Positions 1 through 8,585 of a stretch of 64,000 bases of DNA are shown in pieces. Each line of letters starts with the position of its first letter. The first letter of the stretch is position 1. The notes beneath the pieces were generated by a model. The model saw nothing but the letters and a program-made list of their open reading frames with translations, made no database searches and had not been told where the DNA came from. Position numbers and translations under genes: made by a program. This DNA is from Sphingobacteriales bacterium (GTDB lineage Bacteria; Bacteroidota; Bacteroidia; Chitinophagales; JADIYW01), in NCBI GenBank assembly GCA_016699615.1, contig CP064984.1:248001-312000 (forward strand), written 5' to 3'.

Positions 1-11
1 TTTCTTCATCA

Positions 12-1391
12 GTTGATACAAATATAAAGAACTACAATTTTAAATCAATTCACAACTGTGTACATGGGTAGGCAAACTAAAAAGCAGTTGATACAAATAT
101 AAAGAACTACAATTTTAAATCAATTCACAACGGATTTAATTGTTAGTACATTATCCTCATCGTTGATACAAATATAAAGAACTACAATTTTAAATCAATT
201 CACAACAGCCAAATGTTTTTCATCGACATCCAATCTGTTGATACAAATATAAAGAACTACAATTTTAAATCAATTCACAACTTCCAAATGGAATACTTTC
301 CGCTTCGCCTAGTTGATACAAATATAAAGAACTACAATTTTAAATCAATTCACAACTGCAAATCTTGTGGTTCAACTGAAATTTCTGTTGATACAAATAT
401 AAAGAACTACAATTTTAAATCAATTCACAACAATGGCATCTATAAGAAGACTGGAACTATGGTTGATACAAATATAAAGAACTACAATTTTAAATCAATT
501 CACAACTGTTGTTCCGGTTCTTCCAAACCATCTTCTGTTGATACAAATATAAAGAACTACAATTTTAAATCAATTCACAACTGCCAAAATTCGCTAACTT
601 CTTCTTTATTAGTTGATACAAATATAAAGAACTACAATTTTAAATCAATTCACAACCTCCTTTACCTCCATCCTTACCAAGAGCAAGTTGATACAAATAT
701 AAAGAACTACAATTTTAAATCAATTCACAACATATAGATAGTAGTCAATTTTGTTACAAAGAGTTGATACAAATATAAAGAACTACAATTTTAAATCAAT
801 TCACAACAAAGAATAAAAAATAAATTATAAAAAAATGGTTGATACAAATATAAAGAACTACAATTTTAAATCAATTCACAACAGCTGGTATATTATTAAT
901 CTGCAAAATAGAGTTGATACAAATATAAAGAACTACAATTTTAAATCAATTCACAACGATTTTAAAGACGAGGGTAGAAGTATTTTTGTTGATACAAATA
1001 TAAAGAACTACAATTTTAAATCAATTCACAACTATAAAATGGGCCATTCTTTAAGTCGCTTAGTTGATACAAATATAAAGAACTACAATTTTAAATCAAT
1101 TCACAACCCAGATGGTCGCAAGGTTGCAGACAATTTGGTTGATACAAATATAAAGAACTACAATTTTAAATCAATTCACAACATAATTTGTGGATATGTC
1201 ATAATGGTTGTTGTTGATACAAATATAAAGAACTACAATTTTAAATCAATTCACAACAGTAGTACCTTCTGCAGTAGATTCGACTTTGTTGATACAAATA
1301 TAAAGAACTACAATTTTAAATCAATTCACAACAAGTTGACCATAACCAAAAATTGATGTTGTGTTGATACAAATATAAAGAACTACAATTT
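12..1391 (-). promoter_or_regulatory. Promoter-like element inside every CRISPR repeat
   Basis: On the minus strand each repeat contains TTG at repeat positions 9-11, a 19-nt gap, and TATATTTG at 31-38, matching the Bacteroidota pattern TTG-N19-TAnnTTTG. In the first repeat the -7 box is at 19-26. Transcription would start near the last base of the repeat or the first base of the spacer, giving crRNAs that begin with the spacer and run into the next repeat. This matches the known type II-C arrangement in Neisseria and Campylobacter, where each repeat has its own promoter. The box is seen; activity is inferred. Confidence 0.6.
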
Positions 1392-1459
1392 ATGAAATAT
1401 ATTTATTTTTATTTTATTGTGTTCATCAGTCGCTGCGCTCGTGTTAAATCAATTTACAA
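1363..1459. repeat. Terminal CRISPR repeat split by a ~50-bp insert
   Basis: The last repeat matches the first 29 nt of the consensus (1363-1391). It is then broken by about 50 nt that end in the GC-rich string CAGTCGCTGCGCTCGTG, and resumes with TTAAATCAATTTACAAC at 1443-1459 (one mismatch to the repeat end). The same composite sequence recurs twice at 2221-2435, always broken at the same point. Confidence 0.8.
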
Positions 1460-1485
1460 CACTTATCAAGACACCAAATAAAATA

Positions 1486-1638
1486 TTACAGTCTAATATT
1501 ACAACCACTTAAAAATTCTTTTAAATATTTTTTTGTCATACTCTTTTTCACCTCTTTGGATATTACTCTAATAGCTTCCGCTTTAGTCTTATATTTTTTG
1601 ACTTTTTGCTTTTTGATTTTTAAACTTTCAAGCATCAT
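1486..1638 (-). CDS. Small lysine-rich protein, 50 aa, function unknown
   Basis: An open frame runs from ATG at 1638 (a second ATG lies at 1635) to TAA at 1486 and encodes 50 residues. The product starts MMLESLKIKKQKVKKYKTKA and is very rich in lysine (about 15 Lys), with no membrane segment. It lies between the CRISPR array and the toxin-antitoxin pair and is transcribed away from the latter. I recognise no family; a small DNA-binding protein or antitoxin remnant is possible. Its short length and the A/T bias of the region mean it could be a chance frame. Confidence 0.35.
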   Translation of the reverse strand: MMLESLKIKKQKVKKYKTKAEAIRVISKEVKKSMTKKYLKEFLSGCNIRL

Positions 1639-1694
1639 ATTCAAATTTACAAAAAAACAATGGATAATATTAATTTTTATTGTAATTTAGTAGT

Positions 1695-1885
1695 ATGGTT
1701 TATGTGGCAATAGATACAGATTCAAAAGATGGCAAGGCATTGTTAGATTATTTGGCAAAATTATCAATTGTTGAAGTGTATAAAGAACCGAATGAAGTTA
1801 CAAAAAAAGCAATGCAAGATGTAAAAAAGGTAACACTAAAGAAGTGGATAATGTTACCACATGGTTTAATCGCTTGGTTCAGTAA
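1695..1885 (+). CDS. Antitoxin of the YafQ pair (single-base frameshift)
   Basis: The frame opens MVYVAIDTDSKDGKALLDYL and reads 45 residues to a run of six A (1823-1828). After this the annotated frame continues with an unlikely hydrophobic tail. Adding one A to that run restores GNTKEVDNVTTWFNRLVQ and a stop at 1883-1885 that overlaps the toxin start as TAATG, the usual layout of an antitoxin-toxin operon. The restored protein is 63 aa. It should neutralise the downstream ribonuclease and repress the operon; no known DNA-binding fold is obvious. The lesion may be a sequencing error or a real loss of the C-terminal toxin-binding part. Confidence 0.7.
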
Positions 1886-2160
1886 TGTATAAAATTCTTA
1901 CGACAAATCAGTTTGAAAAAGACGTAAAGAAATGTAAGAAAAGACATTTAGATATGTCCGTATTGTTGGATATTATAAAAAAATTACAGAATAATGGAGA
2001 ACTAAAACAAAAGTATAAGCCACACAAATTATCTGGTAATTTTGCAGGATTTTGGGAGTGTCATATTAGACCAGATTGGTTGTTAATTTGGTCGCAAGAT
2101 GATGAAAAATTATTAATAACATTAACACGTACAGGTACGCATTCAGATTTGTTTAAATAA
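1885..2160 (+). CDS. yafQ: YafQ/RelE-family mRNA interferase toxin
   Basis: This 91-residue protein matches the YafQ branch of the RelE superfamily of ribosome-dependent endoribonucleases, which cleave mRNA in the A site. Visible family features are HKLSGNFAGFWECHI in the middle, DWLLIW, and the C-terminal block LTRTGTHSDLF. The conserved His and Asp residues of YafQ proteins (H in HKL, D in DWLL, H in GTHSDLF) are present. Length is normal for the family and the gene looks intact. It overlaps the antitoxin by one base, so the two are translationally coupled. The pair sits beside a CRISPR array, a common site for addiction modules. The symbol is by family likeness. Confidence 0.9.
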   Translation: MYKILTTNQFEKDVKKCKKRHLDMSVLLDIIKKLQNNGELKQKYKPHKLSGNFAGFWECHIRPDWLLIWSQDDEKLLITLTRTGTHSDLFK

Positions 2161-2220
2161 AATAAAAAATTTAAAATACATATAATTTAAAAACATAATC
2201 GAACGTATAAGCTTTGCAGA

Positions 2221-2494
2221 ACTAATACAAATATAGAGAACTACAATTTATTAAATATATTTATTTTTTATTTTTGTGTTGATCAGTCGCTGCGCTCGTG
2301 TTAAATCAATTTAAATCTCTCATCTCAATTCTCACATCTATTTATGATACAAATATAAAGAACTACAATTTATGAAATATATTTATTTTTATTTTATGTG
2401 TTCATCAGTCGCTGCACTCGTGTTAAATCAATTTAAGTCTCTCATCTCAATTCTCACATCTATTAGTTGATACAAATACAAAGAACTACAATTT
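2221..2494. repeat. Tandem degenerate copies of the interrupted CRISPR repeat
   Basis: Two composite copies (2221-2312 and 2342-2435) and a half copy (2466-2494) carry the first 29 nt of the CRISPR repeat with few changes. The composites continue with an A/T-rich stretch, CAGTCGCTGC, and TTAAATCAATTT. They are joined by a near-identical spacer-like string (CTCATCTCAATTCTCACATC), giving a tandem unit of about 124 bp. The rest of 2161-2575 holds no gene. See the composite at 1363-1459. Confidence 0.75.
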
Positions 2495-2575
2495 ATTAGA
2501 AATGCAAAAAATATTATATAACATAATAGATTTGATGAAGTAATGTATATTGTTTATTTTTAATAAACTCTATTT

Positions 2576-4188
2576 ATGAAAAGTATAAAATCTACAGCAT
2601 TAAGAAAACTACTATCAAACTTGCATACTGCAATAGACGAAATTAATATAAAAAATAAGTACAATATATCTTATGAACGTAGAACATTTATTAAGAACTC
2701 AACAAAAAGTTTAGTTGCTATTGGTGCGTCATGCTATATTCCTTCTCTACTAACATCGTGCAATAGCAACAATGAAAATATTTTAGATGTTGCCATTTTA
2801 GGTGGTGGTATTGCTGGTCTTAATTGCGCCAATCATCTTATTCCTACTAAGCTAAACTTTCAAGTATTTGAAGCTAGCAAAAGACTTGGCGGAAGAATTC
2901 TTACACACTATAATGATTCTACTGGACTTGCTATTTTTCCAGAATTTGGTGCTGATTTTACTGATTCTAATCATAATGATATTTTAGATTTAGTGGATGA
3001 ATTTGGACTTGAATTAATCGACTTAGAAAAAGAAATAAAAGAAAATAATTTAATAAAAGATATATTTTATTTCGACAATAGAAAAATATACGAAGCAGAA
3101 GTTATTCAAGAGTTTAAAAAAATTGCTCCTAAGATTGCAAAAGATAAAATTGCATTAGGCGAAAATTATGATACAGATCGTGCCATTGAATTAGACAATA
3201 CTTCACTGTATAAGTATTTACACTCAATGAAATGTGCAAACTGGCTTAAAGAATTATTAATTGCTGCATTTGTAGCAGAATTTGGGTTAGATGCTCAAGA
3301 ACAATCTGCCCTAAATTTTATTGATTTAATAGAAACTGATACTGAATATGGTTTTAAAGTTTTTGGCGATAGTGATGAAAAGTTTAGAATAAAAGGTGGT
3401 AATTCAAAAATTATTGAAAACTTAGTTACTAAAATTGGCTCTGATTATATTAAAACAAATTATGAATTAACAGAAATCAATCAAAGAAGTAGTGGCTTGT
3501 ATGATTTAAAATTTGCAAACGGTGAAAAAGTAACTGCAAAATATTTAGTATGTACTATACCATTTACAATTTTGAGAAAAATAAAACTAAATATCATTAA
3601 TATGTCTAAAGAAAAACGCAAATGTATTGATGAATTGGGCTATGGTATCAACACAAAATTGATACTTGGTTTTGAAGGCAAACCATGGCGTGAGTATTCA
3701 AAAGCATATGGCTTTATGTTTCAAAAAGAGATTACAAATGCTTGGGATTCTAGCTACAACAAAGCACCTGAAAATCCTAATAATTTGTTGGTGTGTTTTT
3801 ATGGTGGTTCATACTCATCATATCTCAATAGTGTTTCTTTTAAAAATAAAATGGCACCACCAACGCATGTATGGAAAACAGAATTACCAGAAAAATTATT
3901 GGAAATAACTTAAATAATATTGATAAAGTATTTGATGGCTCAAAAGCAAAATATTTAGGCAAACATGTTTTTGTAAATTGGATAGATTATCCTTATGCAA
4001 AAGGTAGTTATAGTTGTTATAAAGTTGGGCAATGGACAAGTATTTCTGGTTTAGAAATTGAACCAATTGGAAATATGTTTTTTGCTGGCGAACATTGTAG
4101 TGAAATGTTTCAAGGTTTTATGAATGGTGGTGCAGAAACTGGAAGAAGAGTTGCCGAAGAAATAAAGAAGCTATTTATTGATAAATAA
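2576..4188 (+). CDS. Tat-exported FAD-dependent amine oxidase (frameshifted)
   Basis: The N-terminus has a twin-arginine signal (RRTFIKN, about residue 36) followed by a hydrophobic stretch and a lipobox-like LTSC, so the protein is probably exported folded and lipid-anchored. A dinucleotide-binding motif GGGIAGLNCANHL near residue 76 and GGRILTHY mark the flavin amine oxidase / protoporphyrinogen oxidase superfamily. The first frame stops at 3911-3913; the missing C-terminal FAD-contact region (FFAGEHCSEMFQGFMNGGAE) continues in another frame to 4188. The frame change lies at about 3885-3905 near an A-run. Joined, the protein is about 537 aa, normal for the family. Substrate unknown. The lesion may be real or a sequencing error. 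Confidence 0.75.
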
Positions 4189-4189
4189 T

Positions 4190-5515
4190 TTATACCTTTT
4201 CTAATGCTTTTTTATAAATATTCAAGCATCTGTTTCTTGCAAATTCGTGTTGTACTATTGGCAATGGATAAGACATAGTTTCAAGTTCTGGTATCCATTT
4301 TTTTATATATATTAATTTAGAATCAAATTTTTCTGTTTGCAAAGTTGGATTAAATAACCTAAAATATGGTGATGCATCAACGCCAGTGCCTGCGCACCAT
4401 TGCCAACTTCCATTGTTTGATGCCAACTCAAAATCTAATAATTTTTTTGCAAAATATGCCTCGCCCCAACGCCAATCTATTAATAAATGTTTGCATAGAA
4501 ATGATGCAACTATCATTCTAACTCTGTTGTGCATATAACCTGTTGCGTTCAGTTCTCGCATGCCTGCATCTACAATTGGATAGCCAGTCATACCATTGCA
4601 CCAAGCATCAAATTCTGCATGGTTGTTTCGCCATTCTATTTTGTCGTATTCTGGTTTAAAACTTTGTTCAATCACATTTGAAAAATGATATAAGATATGT
4701 ATATAAAATTCTCTCCAAATTAATTCGTTTAAATATTTTTCTGCTTGTAACTCCAAACATCTGCTAACTAATTTTCGGATAGAAATAGTGCCAAATCTAA
4801 GATGCACACCCAACCTTGATGTACCTTGAATACTTGGAATATCTCTTGTTTCACTATAATTTGCAATTAATACATCTTCTACATTTAATGTTGGAAAATC
4901 TAAATTTTTATGTTCAAATCCAATTTCATTTAAAGAAAATAATTCTGATTGTTGGTTGGTTTGTAATAAGTTTTTCAGGTATTGCTCTGATGGAAAAGCT
5001 TGAATATATGTGTCATTCAATGTTGATTTCCATTTTTTTGAATATGGTGTGTACACCAAATATGGTGTGTTATTATCTTTTATAATTTCATTTTTTTCAA
5101 AAATCACATGGTCTTTGTAGCTGTAAGTTTCAATATTATTTTTAGTAAAAAATTCTTGTAGTTTTTCATCTCTTTTTATGGCATAAGGCTCATAATCATG
5201 ATTGAAATAAACTGCATGTACATTATTTTCTTTTATAATTTTATGCCATACATCATATACATTTCCATAAAATATTTTAATATCTGAATTATAATTTGCT
5301 AATTGATTTTTTATATTTTTTAGTTGTTCATATATAAAAATAACTCTTGCATCTAATATTGCAGTACTTTTATCTTCCTTTAAATCATCTAATATTTCCT
5401 CATCAAAAATAAATATTGGAAGCACAGCATACTTTGACTGCAAAGCATGAAAAAGCGCTACATTGTCTTCTAGTCTTAAATCTCTTCTAAACCAAAAAAT
5501 TGAAATGGGTTGCAT
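4190..5515 (-). CDS. phrB: Deoxyribodipyrimidine photolyase (DNA photolyase/cryptochrome family)
   Basis: This 441-residue protein opens with ISIFWFRRDLRLEDN, the start of the N-terminal antenna-binding photolyase domain. The C-terminal FAD domain includes TSRLGVHLRFGTIS, ELIWREFY, GYPIVDAGMRELNATGYMHN, and WCAGTGVDASPYFRLFNP, all hallmark strings of class I CPD photolyases and related cryptochromes. Such enzymes split UV-induced pyrimidine dimers with light energy. The length is normal and the frame is intact. It ends 2 bp from the convergent amine oxidase gene and lies 5 bp downstream of the class IV aminotransferase, so co-transcription with that gene is likely. A cryptochrome-like role cannot be excluded from sequence. 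Confidence 0.92.
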   Translation of the reverse strand: MQPISIFWFRRDLRLEDNVALFHALQSKYAVLPIFIFDEEILDDLKEDKSTAILDARVIFIYEQLKNIKNQLANYNSDIKIFYGNVYDVWHKIIKENNVHAVYFNHDYEPYAIKRDEKLQEFFTKNNIETYSYKDHVIFEKNEIIKDNNTPYLVYTPYSKKWKSTLNDTYIQAFPSEQYLKNLLQTNQQSELFSLNEIGFEHKNLDFPTLNVEDVLIANYSETRDIPSIQGTSRLGVHLRFGTISIRKLVSRCLELQAEKYLNELIWREFYIHILYHFSNVIEQSFKPEYDKIEWRNNHAEFDAWCNGMTGYPIVDAGMRELNATGYMHNRVRMIVASFLCKHLLIDWRWGEAYFAKKLLDFELASNNGSWQWCAGTGVDASPYFRLFNPTLQTEKFDSKLIYIKKWIPELETMSYPLPIVQHEFARNRCLNIYKKALEKV

Positions 5516-5520
5516 ACTAC

Positions 5521-6300
5521 TTAAACCAAATCTTCGCCATAATGTTCAGCTACAGTTGCTTTAAATTCATTAAACACTTGTATTGAAATATCATTATCTA
5601 ATATTTTATCTTCCAAATGTGTAGCTATTTGTATGCCTTTGATAGCATTTGTCAGAAAAATTTCATCAGCCATATAAACATCTTCAACAGTAATATTTTT
5701 TTCAATAATATTGAGTTGCTTTATTCTATTGAGTAATAATTTTCGTCCTGTTCCATCAACTGGTGCATCAGCTAATGTTGGTGTATATATCTTTTTATCT
5801 TTTACAATAAAAACATTATAAATGGTGGCATCTGCAAGAAAATTCTGAGTATTGAATACCAATGCTTCGTTCAAGTTATTTTCTGTAGCGAAAGCATATG
5901 CTCTACTATATATTTCTCTGTCTGTGTGTTTTAAGTTTGAAAACTCATCAATAATTTTCTTATCTTTTAGGAAAACACCAATTTTTATTGACTTTTCGTT
6001 TAGTGTAAATTTATTTTGTTCTAATGGTTTTATGGTAATATTCCATTTGAGTTCGCCAATTTCTGGCATATATTCATGCAATCTATTTTTTTGTACTTCT
6101 ATTCTGAGTTTTATATTTTTTAAGCCTTTAGATAGACATTCATATTTTAGTAAACGCAATATTCTATCTTCCAATTGATAGATATTAATTGGTACATTTA
6201 ATAGCTTTAAACCATTATTCAATCTTTCTATATGTAGATTTTTGAATACTAGTCTACCATTAACAACTTTGATAGTTTCTATAAGTCCAAGCGTGTTCAC
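5521..6300 (-). CDS. Class IV aminotransferase, aminodeoxychorismate lyase-like
   Basis: A 259-residue PLP-dependent fold-type IV enzyme. Visible features are the N-terminal ETIKVVNGRL...HIERL region, the lysine in NLKHTDREIYSRA that should bind PLP, and the C-terminal block DEIFLTNAIKGIQIAT. This family includes 4-amino-4-deoxychorismate lyase (PabC, folate synthesis), branched-chain and D-amino acid aminotransferases. The short length and KHTDR motif favour PabC-like, but no other folate gene is nearby to support it. The gene is intact, with 5 bp to the photolyase start. Confidence 0.75.
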   Translation of the reverse strand: MNTLGLIETIKVVNGRLVFKNLHIERLNNGLKLLNVPINIYQLEDRILRLLKYECLSKGLKNIKLRIEVQKNRLHEYMPEIGELKWNITIKPLEQNKFTLNEKSIKIGVFLKDKKIIDEFSNLKHTDREIYSRAYAFATENNLNEALVFNTQNFLADATIYNVFIVKDKKIYTPTLADAPVDGTGRKLLLNRIKQLNIIEKNITVEDVYMADEIFLTNAIKGIQIATHLEDKILDNDISIQVFNEFKATVAEHYGEDLV

Positions 6301-6335
6301 TTGTACAATATAACAAAAGAATTTTTAATTAAACG

Positions 6336-6668
6336 TTAAACAAGAATTTCTGATGGAAATTTGAATTTTAATCCATCAATTTCTTCAGATATTTTTATTT
6401 GGCACGATAATCTACAGTTTCCTGTATTGCATGGTAATGTATCTAAAATACACATTTCATCGTCATTTGCTTCGTATAGGCTAATAGCTTCTTTGTTTAG
6501 TACTTCTACTCTACATGTTGCACACAATGCCATTCCACCACAAATTGCTTCAATTGGATAGCCTTCGCCTTTTAAGACTTCCATTAGACTTAGTTCTACG
6601 CCCAATGGAATTTCCAAAGGTGTGAAACTAAAATCGTCTTGTTGTATATATACTGTAATATTTTCCAT
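6336..6668 (-). CDS. [2Fe-2S] ferredoxin, adrenodoxin type
   Basis: A 110-residue soluble ferredoxin. The cluster ligands are visible as CGGMALCATC (C-x5-C-x2-C) near residue 43, with a further Cys in TLPCNTGNCRLSC. This spacing is that of plant/adrenodoxin-type [2Fe-2S] proteins, which carry single electrons to oxygenases, desaturases or Fe-S assembly. It lies directly downstream of a ferredoxin-NADP reductase gene (19 bp apart, same strand), so the two are likely a reductase-ferredoxin electron transfer pair in one transcript. Confidence 0.88.
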   Translation of the reverse strand: MENITVYIQQDDFSFTPLEIPLGVELSLMEVLKGEGYPIEAICGGMALCATCRVEVLNKEAISLYEANDDEMCILDTLPCNTGNCRLSCQIKISEEIDGLKFKFPSEILV

Positions 6669-6687
6669 TAATTATTAATTAGAAAAA

Positions 6688-7697
6688 TTAAAATGAATTA
6701 ACACCATTAACTGTTGTGTATTTTAATGTTGGTTTTTTTCCATTAATGATTTCAGAAGCACTGTGGCACATTAATGCTGCTTCATGGAAACCACAAAGAA
6801 TCAACTTTAACTTGTTTTCATATGTATTGATATCGCCAATTGCATAGATACCTTTTATGTTTGTACTATAGTCTTTTGTATCAACAATAATTGCATTTTT
6901 ATCAATATTTAAACCCCAATTTGCAATTGGTCCAAGTTTTGGACTTAAGCCAAATAATGCTAAGAAATGGTCTGCTTCATAATCTGTTGCAGTACCATCG
7001 TTGTTGGTTATAGTTACCTTATTCAAATGATTATCGCCATGCAAATGAGTAACATTAGAATTAAGTACCATTTTTATTTTACCTTCTTCAGCTAATTGCT
7101 TGCACTTATCAACGCTATCTGGCGCACCTCTGAAAGTTTCGCCTCTATGTACCATAATCAATTCTGATGCCATTTCTGCCAAGAACATAGTCCAATCTAA
7201 TGCACTATCTCCACCTCCAGCAATAACTATTTTTTATCTCTGAACTTTTCTGGGTCGAGTACCATATACTCACTCCTTTGTGTTCATAGTCATTGATATT
7301 GCTAATAGCTGGTTTTTCTTGGTTCGAATACGCCTAGTCCACCAGCAATTGCAATAATTTTCGCTTTAATTTTTGTACCCTTATGTGTAGTTAGTATAAA
7401 TGTTTCGTCTTCTTGCTTATTAATTTCTTCGACACGTTCTCCAAGTGTAAATGTTGGGTCAAAAGGTTTAGCTTGCTCCATCAAGTTATCTACTAGTTCT
7501 TGTGCTAAAACAGTTGGAAAACCTGGAATATCATAAATTGGTTTTCTAGGATAAATTTCTGATAATTGTCCTCCTGGTTGAGGCAAATAATCTACTAAAT
7601 GGCATCGCATTTTTAGTAGTCCTGCTTCAAATACAGTGAACAAACCTACTGGTCCTGCTCCAATTATACAAATATCCGTTTCAATCATTTTTTTCAA
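6688..7697 (-). CDS. Ferredoxin-NADP+ reductase, thioredoxin-reductase-like (several frameshifts)
   Basis: The N-terminal part (7302-7697) has the FAD-binding motif ICIIGAGPVGLF and PQPGGQLSEIYP, typical of TrxB-like FNR (YumC family). The C-terminal part (6688-7188) has IKGIYAIGDINTYENKLKL. Between them the NADPH-binding motif IVIAGGGDSALDW is present but split over three frames within about 110 bp. Lesions lie at a T-run 7313-7317 (one base too many), near 7268-7275 (one missing), and at the T-run 7230-7235 (one missing). Corrected, the protein is about 337 aa, normal for the family. Three independent indels this close together suggest poor consensus sequence. It reduces the ferredoxin encoded next to it with NADPH (inferred). 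Confidence 0.82.
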
Positions 7698-7742
7698 ATT
7701 TAAGCTATCAAAAATAAATAATTGAACTTTAAAGGAATGTTA

Positions 7743-8558
7743 TTAATTAGTTAGAGGAAGATTCTTGCTAATCTCAGCTTCTTTAGCTTCTTTTTTCTTT
7801 GCTTTCTTCTCTTTGTTATAAAAATCAATATTAGAAAGTAAGCTAATTTGTAAAGTATGGTTGCGTTCTATTTTCACACCATCTGGTTTATTTACAGTTT
7901 GTAATAAGTATCCTATTTCTAGTTTTCCTGCTTTTGGTATTTTATAACCAAGACCTACACCAAATCTATTTTGGTCAAAAATATTGTAAGCTACGTGTTT
8001 TCCAAAACTTACAAAAACCTCATCGTAGGCATATGCAAAAAATGATTTATCAACTATTGTTTTGCCTTTAAATGGTATGGATACCTTACCCATGTATCTA
8101 AATCTATTGGTATATACTGCATCTCCAATTGAATAAGAACCATCTGTATTTTGCACAGGAAGTTTTGAAAATCTTTGTTCTAATCTAAAACGATTGACAA
8201 ATTCGAATCTATCAATTTGTGATTTTACTTGTACTTGTTCCCAAATTCTATGTTCTGGAAATTCTCGTTTTACAGGAAAATCTCCGTAAGGATATGTACC
8301 TGCATAAGCATAGCCTAAAGTAGCAAATGCATTCTTAAAATAATAATTTACACCAGTTCTAAAGAATAGTTGTTGAAATCTCATCACTGCATCATTCACT
8401 CTGAATTGAGCTTCTAAATGCACGCCCCATTTGTCAGCAACTTTGTGGTCGCCTGCATATGCATACCAAGTATTGAAATTATTTGTGTATTTATGTACTG
8501 ATTGTGCTTGTATTTTAGTGCATACAATTACCATCAATATTATTAATATTCTTTTCAT
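7743..8558 (-). CDS. DUF2490 outer membrane-type protein
   Basis: A 271-residue protein with a cleavable signal peptide (MKRILIILMVIVCTKIQAQ) and a body of alternating beta-strand character. The start of the mature part (WYAYAGDHKVADKWGVHLEA) and the repeated pattern of aromatic-ended strands match the DUF2490 family, expected to form an outer-membrane barrel. The C-terminus carries a lysine-rich stretch near residue 255. It follows the SulP transporter on the same strand after 27 bp and probably belongs to the same operon. Its role there is unknown. Confidence 0.75.
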   Translation of the reverse strand: MKRILIILMVIVCTKIQAQSVHKYTNNFNTWYAYAGDHKVADKWGVHLEAQFRVNDAVMRFQQLFFRTGVNYYFKNAFATLGYAYAGTYPYGDFPVKREFPEHRIWEQVQVKSQIDRFEFVNRFRLEQRFSKLPVQNTDGSYSIGDAVYTNRFRYMGKVSIPFKGKTIVDKSFFAYAYDEVFVSFGKHVAYNIFDQNRFGVGLGYKIPKAGKLEIGYLLQTVNKPDGVKIERNHTLQISLLSNIDFYNKEKKAKKKEAKEAEISKNLPLTN

Positions 8559-8585
8559 TTTTAGTAATTTAATTTAGGTAATATT

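Larger units (their letters stand above)
1..1459 (-). CRISPR. CRISPR array, type II-C-like, 18 intact repeats plus an interrupted terminal one
   Basis: A 45-nt repeat (plus-strand start GTTGATACAAATATAAAG, end AATCAATTCACAAC) begins at 12, 87, 162, 237, 312, 387, 462, 537, 612, 687, 763, 838, 913, 988, 1063, 1138, 1213 and 1288. All copies appear identical. Spacers are 30 nt, except 732-762 which is 31 nt, and all differ. Positions 1-11 are the end of another spacer, so the array continues beyond the window. A nineteenth repeat at 1363 is interrupted. Read on the minus strand the repeat starts GTTGTGAATTG and is about 45 nt long, which is typical of type II-C systems of Bacteroidota with Cas9. 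No cas gene is in the window, so the type is inferred from the repeat alone. Open frames running through the array are artefacts of its 75-nt period. Confidence 0.97.

Noticed and set aside
213..1356. Two long open frames with a repeated VDTNIKNYNFKSIHN peptide
   Set aside because: They are reading frames through the CRISPR array; the 75-nt period keeps the repeat in phase.
1363..1660. Possible tracrRNA at the end of the array
   Set aside because: The anti-repeat is broken by the insert and no following hairpins with a T-run were found.
3666..3908. 80-aa frame inside the amine oxidase gene
   Set aside because: Overlaps the conserved oxidase frame entirely.
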